A stretch of DNA of 6,269 nt from contig SXPO01000275.1 of assembly GCA_005793285.1 (NCBI GenBank), positions 1 through 6,269 of the forward strand, read 5' to 3'. The position numbers and the translations under genes are program-made. The number at the start of each line of letters is the position of its first letter. Position 1 is the first letter of the stretch. Origin of the DNA: Nitrospiraceae bacterium (GTDB taxonomy: Bacteria > Nitrospirota > Nitrospiria > Nitrospirales > Nitrospiraceae). The notes beneath the pieces are model-generated. The model saw only the letters and a program-made list of their open reading frames with translations. It did no database searches and was not told the DNA's origin. Below, in pieces: positions 1 through 4,986 of the stretch.

Positions 1-646
1 CGTGGTGCCTCCGGCGCCGGACTTCCTCGCTGCACTCCGCCGGTTGACGGCCGAAAATGATATCCTATTGATTTTCGACGAAGTCATCTCAGGGTTTCGC
101 GTGACCTACGGAGGAGCGCAAGCGCTCTATGACATCAAGCCGGACCTCACGGTGCTGGGGAAAATCATCGGAGGGGGATTGCCCGTCGGCGCCTACGGCG
201 GACGACAAGAGATCATGGATCTCATCGCGCCGGTCGGACCGGTCTATCAAGCCGGCACCTTATCGGGAAATCCGCTGGCCGTGACCGCGGGGCTGGCGAC
301 ACTCAAGCAGTTGCGAACAAAAGGACTCTATAAGAAGCTGGAAGCCTCTTCGGCAGCCTTGGCGAAAGGTATCGGCGAGGCAGCCAAGAAAGCGGGCGTC
401 CCGCTCACACAAACCCGCGTGAAATCGATGCTGACGTCGTTCTTCACGACTGGGCCTGTCGTAGATTGGAATACCGCCAAGCAATCCGATACGAAGCGGT
501 ACGGTCAGTTCTTTCACCACATGCTGGAACAAGGCGTTTATCTTGCCCCATCCCAGTTTGAAGCAGCCTTCCTCTCCACCGCCCACAGTGCGCAGGACAT
601 CGAGAAAACGATCCGTGCCGCGCACGTTGCGTTCAAAGCACTCTAA
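1..646 (+). CDS. hemL: glutamate-1-semialdehyde 2,1-aminomutase, C-terminal part (5' end outside window)
   Basis: PLP-dependent cytoplasmic enzyme that turns glutamate-1-semialdehyde into 5-aminolevulinate, the first committed tetrapyrrole precursor in the C5 pathway. The visible 214 residues (read from base 2) carry the fold-type I aminotransferase core: [12 protein letters not shown], whose Asp (residue 26 here) contacts the PLP pyridine nitrogen, and [17 protein letters not shown], whose Lys (residue 54) is the Schiff-base lysine. The 28-residue Asp-to-Lys spacing matches the family. The GTYSGNP-like loop appears as [17 protein letters not shown], and the C-terminal [18 protein letters not shown] helix is also typical. 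About 215 N-terminal residues of a family-typical ~430 lie before base 1, so the GTG at base 2 is an internal Val codon and not a start. The gene ends with TAA at 644-646. The next gene is convergent, so hemL is last in its transcription unit here. Identity is very secure; related class III aminotransferases lack this exact glycine-rich motif. Confidence 0.95.
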   Translation, partial: VVPPAPDFLAALRRLTAENDILLIFDEVISGFRVTYGGAQALYDIKPDLTVLGKIIGGGLPVGAYGGRQEIMDLIAPVGPVYQAGTLSGNPLAVTAGLATLKQLRTKGLYKKLEASSAALAKGIGEAAKKAGVPLTQTRVKSMLTSFFTTGPVVDWNTAKQSDTKRYGQFFHHMLEQGVYLAPSQFEAAFLSTAHSAQDIEKTIRAAHVAFKAL

Positions 647-672
647 CACCCATCGCTCGTCGTTCGTATCTC

Positions 673-688
673 GTATCTCGCGAGATAC
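673..688. repeat. perfect 16-bp palindrome GTATCTCGCGAGATAC downstream of hemL
   Basis: The 16 bases read identically on both strands. They are preceded by a 7-bp tandem repeat, CGTATCT, at 665-671 and 672-678, so the half-site occurs twice before the palindrome. There is no loop and no T-run, which argues against a rho-independent terminator. It sits between two convergent genes. The core CTCGCGAG recurs at 1082-1089 and 1163-1170. It may be an interspersed palindromic repeat or a protein-binding site; the sequence alone does not decide. Confidence 0.75.
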
Positions 689-769
689 AGAATCGGTCAT
701 TTAGATACAGCGCCACCAACCATATGAGCCGCATGTGCCTGGCAGTCCGTTCAAAACGAGTTCATTGCT

Positions 770-823
770 AGGCCGCAACGAGCGAAAACCCGAAGCGTAC
801 GCCGTATCAGTTTTCAACGGCCT
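770..823. repeat. nested imperfect stem-loop between convergent genes
   Basis: Two pairs of arms are nested: AGGCCG at 770-775 with CGGCCT at 818-823, and inside them GAAAAC at 784-789 with GTTTTC at 810-815. A short TAC/GTA pair (798-800/804-806) sits in the middle. The internal loops are asymmetric (8 nt against 2 nt). No T-run follows on either strand, so it is not a standard terminator. It lies just past the stop of the minus-strand small gene. It could be a folded 3' UTR element or a remnant of a small mobile repeat. Arms of 6 bp are short, so chance pairing is possible. Confidence 0.35.
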
Positions 824-826
824 GCG

Positions 827-1057
827 TTATTCGTCGTCCTCGTCGTCCGCATCCATCGCCTCCTGCCGCTTCTGTTCTTCCATCGCATTATGGAGCAACA
901 TGCGGATAAACATCGAATAGAGCGAACCTTTTTCCAAGGTTCCGCCTGGAGGAATGGCGATTCGCCCTTCCTTAATCATGCGATCCATCCAGGCTTTCTG
1001 ATCAGGGGCGATCAATACAGGAATCTCGACCAGCCCCACCCGTCCCATCATATCCAT
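827..1057 (-). CDS. small hypothetical protein, Met-rich with acidic C-terminal tail (76 aa)
   Basis: I do not recognise this family. The reading frame stays open far upstream, but the start at 1057 is chosen because GGAGG lies at 1070-1066, 8 nt before an ATG, a near-ideal ribosome binding site. The protein begins MDMMGRVGLVEIPVLIAPDQ and continues with an amphipathic, helix-prone segment (residues 18-31) and IPPGGTLEKGSLYSMFIRMLL (35-55). It ends in a charged helix closing on DADDEDDE. Nine of 76 residues are Met. There is no signal peptide or membrane span, so it is probably cytoplasmic. It is convergent with hemL and divergent from the nuclease gene, so it is likely monocistronic. Two CTCGCGAG palindromes lie in its upstream region (1082-1089, 1163-1170) and could be regulatory. 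The strong ribosome binding site and compositional coherence support a real gene; the function is unknown. Confidence 0.72.
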   Translation of the reverse strand: MDMMGRVGLVEIPVLIAPDQKAWMDRMIKEGRIAIPPGGTLEKGSLYSMFIRMLLHNAMEEQKRQEAMDADDEDDE

Positions 1058-1268
1058 ATTGTAAACCTCCGTGAAACATCGCTCGCGAGATGCGCGGGAA
1101 ATGCGCGTCAGGCGCGACGCAAGAAAATAAAACTTCTGACTCGTCCCGCTTTTCTCGCCAATCTCGCGAGTCCCGCATAAAAACGAGATACGCGCCCATT
1201 GCAGCACGCCATTTTCCTCATTGTCAACCAACCTGATTGTGGCACGGCCTGTGCTGACACCGGTACAG
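1058..1268. other. divergent intergenic region with two CTCGCGAG palindromes
   Basis: This 211-bp stretch separates the divergent small gene (minus) and nuclease gene (plus) and must hold the promoters of both, but I see no convincing -35/-10 pair on either strand. It contains CTCGCGAG at 1082-1089 and at 1163-1170, plus a half-site CGAGATAC at 1184-1191 that matches one arm of the 16-bp palindrome at 673-688. The two cores start 81 bp apart. No open frame here looks coding. Confidence 0.5.
1066..1070 (-). promoter_or_regulatory. strong Shine-Dalgarno site (GGAGG) for the 76-aa protein
   Basis: GGAGG on the minus strand, 8 nt before the ATG at 1057. It decides the start against the much longer upstream-open frame (to 1468), which would run antisense through the nuclease gene. 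Confidence 0.8.
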
Positions 1269-1877
1269 ATGAACACCTCACGAATAGCCATCACCGCGCT
1301 GCTGCTCGTTGCCTTCGCTGGAGCTGGTCCACTGGAGCCTTGGGCACAAGCTGAGCGCCTATCGAAATCCGATCTTGCGAAATCCGATCTTGAATCGACC
1401 CTGCAACCCCAATGTGATCTTTGCTTGTATCCATCTCCGGAGGAATCCAACTCAAATCGCCTGCCCACCTACAAACAGCAACGCCCCAGACGTCCGCCGG
1501 ACAGCCGCCCCCAGCGGTTCCCCAAAGGCCGCTACAAACCAGGACCCAAGCAGAACCAATCCCGCACCTCGACCCTGCGCACTCGCTTGCAAAGAAATGC
1601 GAGACTGCTCAGCACCCTGCAAATCTCCGCCGTCGATGGAGACACCATTCGTGCCGGGCCAGACCGCATCAGGCTCCGCGGCATCGACACGCCGGAGCTG
1701 AGCGAGCCGGAAGGCGAGGCAGCCAAGCAACGGCCGGCAGAACTGCTCCGCAATGGCATCGTACGTATCATCCCGCGAGGCCGCGATGTCTACAACCGCC
1801 TGGTCGCCGACGTGTTCGTGGACGGGCAGAACGTGGCGGAGCTGCTGGAGAACGAAGGATTTGCGAAGGCAAGATGA
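1269..1877 (+). CDS. secreted staphylococcal nuclease (SNase/thermonuclease) family protein, C-terminally truncated
   Basis: SNase-family enzymes are Ca2+-dependent phosphodiesterases that cut DNA and RNA. The ATG at 1269 is preferred over the in-frame TTG at 1221 because it opens a signal peptide (MNTSRIAITALLLVAFAGAG, cleavage likely after AQA near residue 28). Residues 60-117 are a Pro/Arg/Gln-rich, probably disordered basic linker. The SNase domain starts near residue 117: AVDGDTI (Asp125), RIRLRGIDTPE (Arg135, Asp140, Thr141, Glu143) and VYNRLVADVFVDG (Arg177). These align with staphylococcal Asp21, Arg35, Asp40, Thr41, Glu43 and Arg87, so all catalytic residues are present. The frame stops at EGFAKAR, where staphylococcal nuclease is near residue 111; the last helix, important for folding, is missing, and neither other plus frame restores it. 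An in-frame 15-bp tandem duplication lies near the N-terminus. The family is secure; activity is doubtful. No clear ribosome binding site precedes the ATG. Confidence 0.8.
   Translation: MNTSRIAITALLLVAFAGAGPLEPWAQAERLSKSDLAKSDLESTLQPQCDLCLYPSPEESNSNRLPTYKQQRPRRPPDSRPQRFPKGRYKPGPKQNQSRTSTLRTRLQRNARLLSTLQISAVDGDTIRAGPDRIRLRGIDTPELSEPEGEAAKQRPAELLRNGIVRIIPRGRDVYNRLVADVFVDGQNVAELLENEGFAKAR
1363..1392 (+). repeat. perfect 15-bp tandem duplication inside the nuclease gene
   Basis: CGAAATCCGATCTTG occurs twice back to back (1363-1377 and 1378-1392). Being 15 bp it keeps the frame and gives a doubled KSDLA/KSDLE peptide just after the predicted signal peptide cleavage site. Confidence 0.95.
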
Positions 1878-1901
1878 CTGCCCGTTTGGCTCGTCCGAAC
1901 C

Positions 1902-1930
1902 TTGCCTCATGATACGCATATTCGTATAAT
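1902..1930 (+). promoter_or_regulatory. sigma-70-type promoter of the antitoxin-like gene
   Basis: TTGCCT at 1902-1907 (4 of 6 to the -35 consensus), a 17-bp spacer, and a perfect TATAAT at 1925-1930. The expected transcription start is near 1937, giving a leader of about 19 nt before the ATG at 1956. It is the best promoter in the window and gives the HTH gene its own transcript, separate from the nuclease gene. Confidence 0.65.
1912..1927. promoter_or_regulatory. near-perfect 16-bp palindrome overlapping the -10 box, putative operator
   Basis: ATACGcATATtCGTAT: seven of eight base pairs are symmetric, with one mismatched pair (1917/1922). It covers the spacer and the first bases of the TATAAT box, so a bound repressor would block RNA polymerase. 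Antitoxins of the HTH type usually repress their own promoter through such a site, so autoregulation by the gene at 1956 is the natural inference. Confidence 0.55.
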
Positions 1931-1955
1931 TCGCCACGGAGCGTTGAGCGGCGTC

Positions 1956-2249
1956 ATGAAGAAAGTTCGCACAGGCATCACACGAGGTAGTGGAAACGTG
2001 TTTCTTGATTTGGGCTTTCCCCCGCACGAGGCGGCCGTGCTGCTGTTGCGCTGTGAGATTGCCGAGGCATTACGAAAGTGGATAGACTGTGAGGGGCTGA
2101 CCCAGGCACAGGCGGCCAAGCGCCTCGGCGTGGTGCAGCCGCGCATCTCCGAAATCGCGCGCAACAAAGTGGACAAGCTGTCGCTCGACTACCTGGTAGG
2201 CCTCTGCGCGAAGGCCGGCGTCTCGATTACCGTGAAGTTGGCCGCGTGA
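1956..2249 (+). CDS. XRE-type helix-turn-helix protein, antitoxin-like (HTH_37/HigA-like), 97 aa, apparently without toxin
   Basis: A small DNA-binding protein of the kind that neutralises a RelE/HigB/Gp49-like toxin and represses its own operon. The sequence shows GNVFLDLGFPPHEAAVLLLR (residues 13-32), a segment typical of HTH_37 antitoxins, then a helix-turn-helix at 48-67 (LTQAQAAKRLGVVQPRISEI) and the LSLDYLVGLCAKAGVSITVKL tail (75-95). The length is normal for the family. The frame is open back to a TTG at 1902, but that lies in the promoter; the ATG at 1956 fits the predicted transcript, though only a distant GGAG (1938-1941) precedes it. A toxin gene is usually adjacent, but upstream there are only 78 bp to the nuclease stop, and downstream only a 28-codon frame. 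It may be an orphan antitoxin or a stand-alone regulator. The family call is good; the partner is unknown. Confidence 0.8.
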   Translation: MKKVRTGITRGSGNVFLDLGFPPHEAAVLLLRCEIAEALRKWIDCEGLTQAQAAKRLGVVQPRISEIARNKVDKLSLDYLVGLCAKAGVSITVKLAA

Positions 2250-2250
2250 T

Positions 2251-2337
2251 ATGGGAGTTCGTAAAGCCAAAACCATAGAGGCGTTGCTTGACGTGATACC
2301 TCACACAACCGAAGCACTTGCCAAACGCCTCCCCTAG
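2251..2337 (+). CDS. possible 28-aa peptide or gene remnant directly after the HTH gene
   Basis: An ATG at 2251, one base after the HTH stop codon, opens MGVRKAKTIEALLDVIPHTT and stops at TAG 2335-2337. The tight spacing is what a translationally coupled second gene of a toxin-antitoxin pair would show, but 28 residues are too few for a known toxin. No homology is recognised and no strong ribosome binding site is visible. It could be a toxin-gene stub left by deletion, or chance. Confidence 0.2.
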   Translation: MGVRKAKTIEALLDVIPHTTEALAKRLP

Positions 2338-2385
2338 CTGTCTTGGGTCCCTGAACAATCTGCTCCTATCTGGCCAATTCTTGGG

Positions 2386-2450
2386 AAATATAAAACGGGG
2401 ACATTCTGATTTTCTCCGCAGGAAGCAGATACTTTTCAGAATGTCCCCGT
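2386..2450 (-). terminator. candidate rho-independent terminator of the thioesterase-protoglobin unit
   Basis: Read on the minus strand, the 15-bp stem at 2450-2395 is followed at once by TTTTATATTT, a usable U-rich tail, 18 nt past the protoglobin stop codon. On the plus strand no T-run follows, so it would end mainly minus-strand transcripts. The 26-nt loop is longer than in most terminators. Confidence 0.5.
2395..2450. repeat. 15-bp perfect inverted repeat with 26-nt loop (REP/MITE-like)
   Basis: ACGGGGACATTCTGA at 2395-2409 is exactly complementary to 2436-2450. The GGGGACATTCTGA arm recalls palindromes found near REP-associated (Y1) transposase genes in many genomes; this likeness is from memory and no transposase is present here. 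The element sits in the gap between the HTH gene and the protoglobin gene, which converge on it. Confidence 0.7.
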
Positions 2451-2468
2451 GAATCGTATCACGCGCGA

Positions 2469-3065
2469 TTAGAAGTCGCCGGTCTTGACGTAGGGATGGC
2501 TCCAGAGCGTCAGCTGGAGGAGACAGGATTTCACCCACGCATTGTACATCTTGTCGACCTCCTCGGCCTTGTGCCCCTTCTTGGCGAGGAACGGCTTCAA
2601 GGTGAACGTCACCGGGAAAATGAGCGCGAACAAATCGCGGAACGGCACGATCGCACTCGCGTCTGCGCCGTCGGTCTGATTCTTCTTGGTACGGTGGTGG
2701 CGCAGCCCGATCTCATGCTGATAGTCGAGCCACTTCTGATCATACTCGGCGCGCGCGGTGTCGAGAATCCACTGGCCGAAGCGCTTGCGCACTCCACCCA
2801 GATAGTCACCCAGCGGCTTGCCATCGCTCTTGCCGAGGAACGATTGGAGCAGCTGCGGCTGAGAACCCACAAACCCATACCAGACGTCGAGGATCGCTTC
2901 AACCTGATCCTTCACCACGTCGTGCGACTGACGCAGGGCCTTGATGTCTTCGTCTCCAAACAAGGCGCTGTTCTTCATCAACTCAAATTCGGCAAGCGTC
3001 ACTGGAGACGTCGCCACAGCAGGGGTCCCTGCCGTATATCCGGGGATGGCTGCACTTCCACTCAT
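2469..3065 (-). CDS. protoglobin (single-domain sensor-globin-lineage haem protein), 198 aa
   Basis: Protoglobins are single-domain haem globins that bind O2, CO and NO. The protein matches the Methanosarcina acetivorans protoglobin (about 195 aa) nearly end to end: IPGYTAG in the N-terminal extension (7-13), DVWYGFVGS (60-68), VRKRFGQWILDT (92-103), WLDYQHEIGLRHHRTKKNQTD (112-132) and the closing WSHPYVKTGDF. The proximal haem ligand corresponds to His123 (His120 in M. acetivorans); Trp62/Tyr63 and Phe96 correspond to its Trp60/Tyr61 and Phe93. There is no output domain, so it is not a globin-coupled sensor. AAAGGAG at 3079-3073, 7 nt before the ATG at 3065, fixes the start. A thioesterase gene ends 95 bp upstream on the same strand, so co-transcription is possible. 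The cellular role (gas sensing, NO handling, carbene-like chemistry) is not shown by sequence. Identity is very secure. Confidence 0.95.
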   Translation of the reverse strand: MSGSAAIPGYTAGTPAVATSPVTLAEFELMKNSALFGDEDIKALRQSHDVVKDQVEAILDVWYGFVGSQPQLLQSFLGKSDGKPLGDYLGGVRKRFGQWILDTARAEYDQKWLDYQHEIGLRHHRTKKNQTDGADASAIVPFRDLFALIFPVTFTLKPFLAKKGHKAEEVDKMYNAWVKSCLLQLTLWSHPYVKTGDF

Positions 3066-3160
3066 AAGCTAACTCCTTTCCACTTGTTGTTGAACCGCAC
3101 CGCTGCATGACGCTGTCCTGACTCTCACGCACAGATGTTATGGAGCGCACGCGGCGACTG

Positions 3161-3559
3161 TCAAGAAGGCAGTAGAGGAGATTGCAGTGCGGTAACAATC
3201 GTTTTGTCCAGGCGCTTCACCTTGCCGTTGCCATCCGTCACTGCGAGTCTGGCCGACCCTTCCACCACTACGCGCCTGCTGACCTTTTCCGTGACCACAT
3301 GCGCGAAGATCACTGAAGCGGCCGTCAGATCGGAGACTACCGTCTCGATGACCAGCGTCTCGCCATAGCAGGCAGGCGACCGATAATCCGCTTCCGCATG
3401 GACGACGACAAAGACCGTCCCCTCATTCATGAGCCCCGCCACCGACAGTCCCCGCTCTTCCAAATACTGCGTTCGCGCCCGCTCAAAGTATTTCAAGTAG
3501 TTGGCGTAATAGACGACTCCGCCGCAGTCGGTGTCTTCGTAGTAGATCTTGATTTCCAT
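3161..3559 (-). CDS. ybgC: YbgC/FadM-family acyl-CoA thioesterase (hot-dog fold), 132 aa
   Basis: A cytoplasmic hot-dog-fold enzyme that hydrolyses acyl-CoA thioesters. The signature IYYEDTDCGGVVYYANYLKY (residues 5-24) continues into FERART; Asp11 lines up with the catalytic Asp of 4-hydroxybenzoyl-CoA thioesterase and YbgC. Further family marks are VVVHAEADYRSPACYGETLVI (51-71) and the C-terminal SARLAVTDGNGKVKRL. The length is normal and the protein looks intact. The ATG at 3559 is the only good start because the signature begins right after it, although no clear Shine-Dalgarno site precedes it. In Proteobacteria ybgC opens the tol-pal cluster, but no tol or pal gene is seen here, so a Tol-Pal link is not supported; the symbol denotes family only. 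It precedes the protoglobin gene by 95 bp on the same strand and may share its transcript and terminator near 2395. Confidence 0.9.
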   Translation of the reverse strand: MEIKIYYEDTDCGGVVYYANYLKYFERARTQYLEERGLSVAGLMNEGTVFVVVHAEADYRSPACYGETLVIETVVSDLTAASVIFAHVVTEKVSRRVVVEGSARLAVTDGNGKVKRLDKTIVTALQSPLLPS

Positions 3560-4031
3560 ATACTTATGAGACGGTAAATATAATTTTTATAGTGTGGTTA
3601 CAGTGATTTGTCTCAGTGCCCAAACGTCCCGATCTCAAGTGTTTGATTTTGTGGATTATACATAGATCTGAAGCATACAACTGTGGAAATCCTTCGATGT
3701 TTCCGCGCTTCTGACTGTCACTTCCATTTTCATTCATTCAGTTGTTCATACACCTGTTCCCATCCCCCCCCCACGAATTTCCAACGTGACTCTTTCTCTG
3801 ACAGACTTTCAGTGGATGATTTAGACAGCTCGCTGCCGCGAACAGAGCACTATTCTAGTGGGGGGAGCACGACTCAGACGAACCCTATAGTTAGGTCGCA
3901 GTTATCCAGTTGAGTGCCTAGGGTCGTGGAGCTACCATGGACATTGCAGATTATGGATAAAAGGTCATGATCGCACGGATTAGAAAGCCCCACCTGGAAG
4001 GGCGCGCTCGTTACTCAACGAAGAGGATAGA
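3560..4031. other. 472-bp intergenic region, no supported gene
   Basis: The stretch separates the divergent thioesterase and lipoprotein genes. Its thioesterase side is AT-rich and holds the candidate minus-strand promoter at 3614-3586. A run of nine C at 3764-3772 and a run of six G near 3860 stand out. For the lipoprotein gene only a weak pair is visible (TTGAGT at 3910-3915, 17 bp, TACCAT at 3933-3938). A GTG-started frame at 3683-3913 has no ribosome binding site and a low-complexity Ser/His/Cys make-up and is not accepted. No tRNA or clear hairpin was found. Confidence 0.5.
3586..3614 (-). promoter_or_regulatory. candidate promoter for the thioesterase gene
   Basis: On the minus strand GAGACA (3614-3609, last four bases as in the -35 consensus) and TATAAA (3591-3586) are 17 bp apart, and the -10 box ends 27 bp before the ATG at 3559. 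The surrounding DNA is AT-rich, so a chance match cannot be excluded. Confidence 0.35.
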
Positions 4032-4688
4032 ATGATGAGACGGATTAGCGCATTATTTTGTATGACTTTGCTGGGGCTATTTCTCACAGGTTGTGCCAGC
4101 GTAGTGTCGTTCATCGGCGAAGGGGGGCTTGACCAGGAAATGAGAATTACTTCAGATCCTCCTGGCGCAAAGGTGTTTCTCATGGGTTCTATACCTCTCG
4201 GCGAAACCCCACTTCTGCAAATCAAGCTTGCACGAGCAAAGAATACTTTCCTCACTCTGAAGAAGGAGGGATATGAAGACCAAAATCTCCTCCTTACACA
4301 TCGTTTCAATCCCTGGTTCTGGGGGAACATTATTTGTTGTGGATTCTACGGGTCTACAACAGATTCTATGACCGATGCTACTGTGGCACTGAGCCCGACT
4401 CAACATCACGTTCTCTTGAATCCGAAGAAGGCTTCCCTTGAACAAAGAGAACAGTTTGCACAATTTAAGACTGCCAGGAATCTCACACTGAGAGGTTATT
4501 CAGAGGTTCAACAAAATCTCGCCGTCGGGCACGGAGAATATCTGGCGAGTCTATTGACAACATTGAGGGTGCCAGAATCTGAGCAAGGTAATGCGATACG
4601 CCAGTTACAGAAACTTATGGTGGATTCAAATGGTCCGTTGGATTTTTCGGACAAAGTCCTTGATAGCTTTCATCTGTCATGGTTCTAG
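4032..4688 (+). CDS. PEGA-domain lipoprotein with DUF3015-like C-terminal segment (218 aa)
   Basis: A lipid-anchored envelope protein. Residues 1-21 form a lipoprotein signal: basic MMRR, a hydrophobic core, and the lipobox LTGC with Cys21 as the acylated residue. Residues 37-87 read as a PEGA domain (ITSDPPGAKVFLMGSIPLGE with TPL, then LKKEGYED), a small beta-fold common on surface proteins. Residues 92-122 (FNPWFWGNIICCGFYGSTTD...ALSP) match the NPWFWGN/D-x-x-TG segment that often follows PEGA in such lipoproteins. Residues 150-192 (NLTLRGYSEVQQNLAVGHGE, then YLASL) recall the A-x-G-x-GEYL-x-x-L pattern of DUF3015; this is a by-eye likeness. GAGG at 4023-4026 serves either ATG 4032 or ATG 4035, the latter with the better 8-nt spacing. 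The gene is clearly AT-richer than its neighbours (23 G/C of 60 at 4441-4500), suggesting transfer. Its role is unknown. Confidence 0.85.
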   Translation: MMRRISALFCMTLLGLFLTGCASVVSFIGEGGLDQEMRITSDPPGAKVFLMGSIPLGETPLLQIKLARAKNTFLTLKKEGYEDQNLLLTHRFNPWFWGNIICCGFYGSTTDSMTDATVALSPTQHHVLLNPKKASLEQREQFAQFKTARNLTLRGYSEVQQNLAVGHGEYLASLLTTLRVPESEQGNAIRQLQKLMVDSNGPLDFSDKVLDSFHLSWF

Positions 4689-4986
4689 CACGGGCATTCC
4701 TGGAATTTCATCAAAACGTGGTTTTTAGAAGATGGCTCGCTTTTACCAGGTAGATTAAGCATCGCGGAAAGTCATAAGTTCTGAACGACTGCCTCCTGCC
4801 CGCTTTTATAAGCTGTTGATTACACACCGCACCCCTTCCCCCCTGAGGTCTCCAACTTTCTGAACTGATATTCCAAATCTGCTGGTGCCAAGGAATCGTG
4901 GCACGATTGGAGCGCCTACGCCCCTCTCGCATCCATCATGTGTCGAGTCGCGGCATAACCGTGTTGTTAGCCGAGAGAGATACGCT
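4689..4986. other. 298-bp convergent intergenic region, no supported gene
   Basis: The lipoprotein gene (plus) and the CARF gene (minus) converge here. The only structure seen is a 6-bp stem GTGCCA/TGGCAC (4885-4890/4899-4904) with an 8-nt loop and no T-run, a poor terminator. A minus-strand frame at 4932-4711 has no ribosome binding site or recognisable motif. No tRNA-like fold was found. Confidence 0.45.

Noticed and set aside
260..700. Minus-strand open frame antisense to hemL
   Set aside because: Lies inside a certain gene in another frame, is rich in Arg/Cys/Gly and shows no family motif.
770..830. Integron attC site
   Set aside because: A hairpin exists but the conserved outer RYYYAAC and GTTRRRY boxes are not in place.
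1221..1268. TTG start 16 codons upstream for the nuclease
   Set aside because: It would bury the signal peptide behind extra residues; the ATG at 1269 gives a standard signal sequence.
1058..1468. Upstream extension of the 76-aa protein to 213 aa
   Set aside because: The extension runs antisense to the nuclease gene and is compositionally odd; a strong ribosome binding site sits before the ATG at 1057.
1452..2027. Minus-strand 191-codon frame across the nuclease and antitoxin promoter
   Set aside because: Antisense to the SNase domain, no recognisable domain and no ribosome binding site; a shadow of high-GC coding.
2496..3110. Plus-strand 204-codon frame opposite the protoglobin
   Set aside because: The protoglobin on the other strand is unmistakable; this frame is its mirror.
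3683..3913. Plus-strand 76-codon frame in the AT-rich gap
   Set aside because: GTG start without ribosome binding site, low-complexity composition, crosses the C-run; no motif.
4885..4904. GTGCCA/TGGCAC stem as terminator
   Set aside because: Only 6 bp with an 8-nt loop and no T-run on either strand; likely chance.
4711..4932. Minus-strand 73-codon frame between the lipoprotein and CARF genes
   Set aside because: No ribosome binding site, no motif, composition not protein-like.
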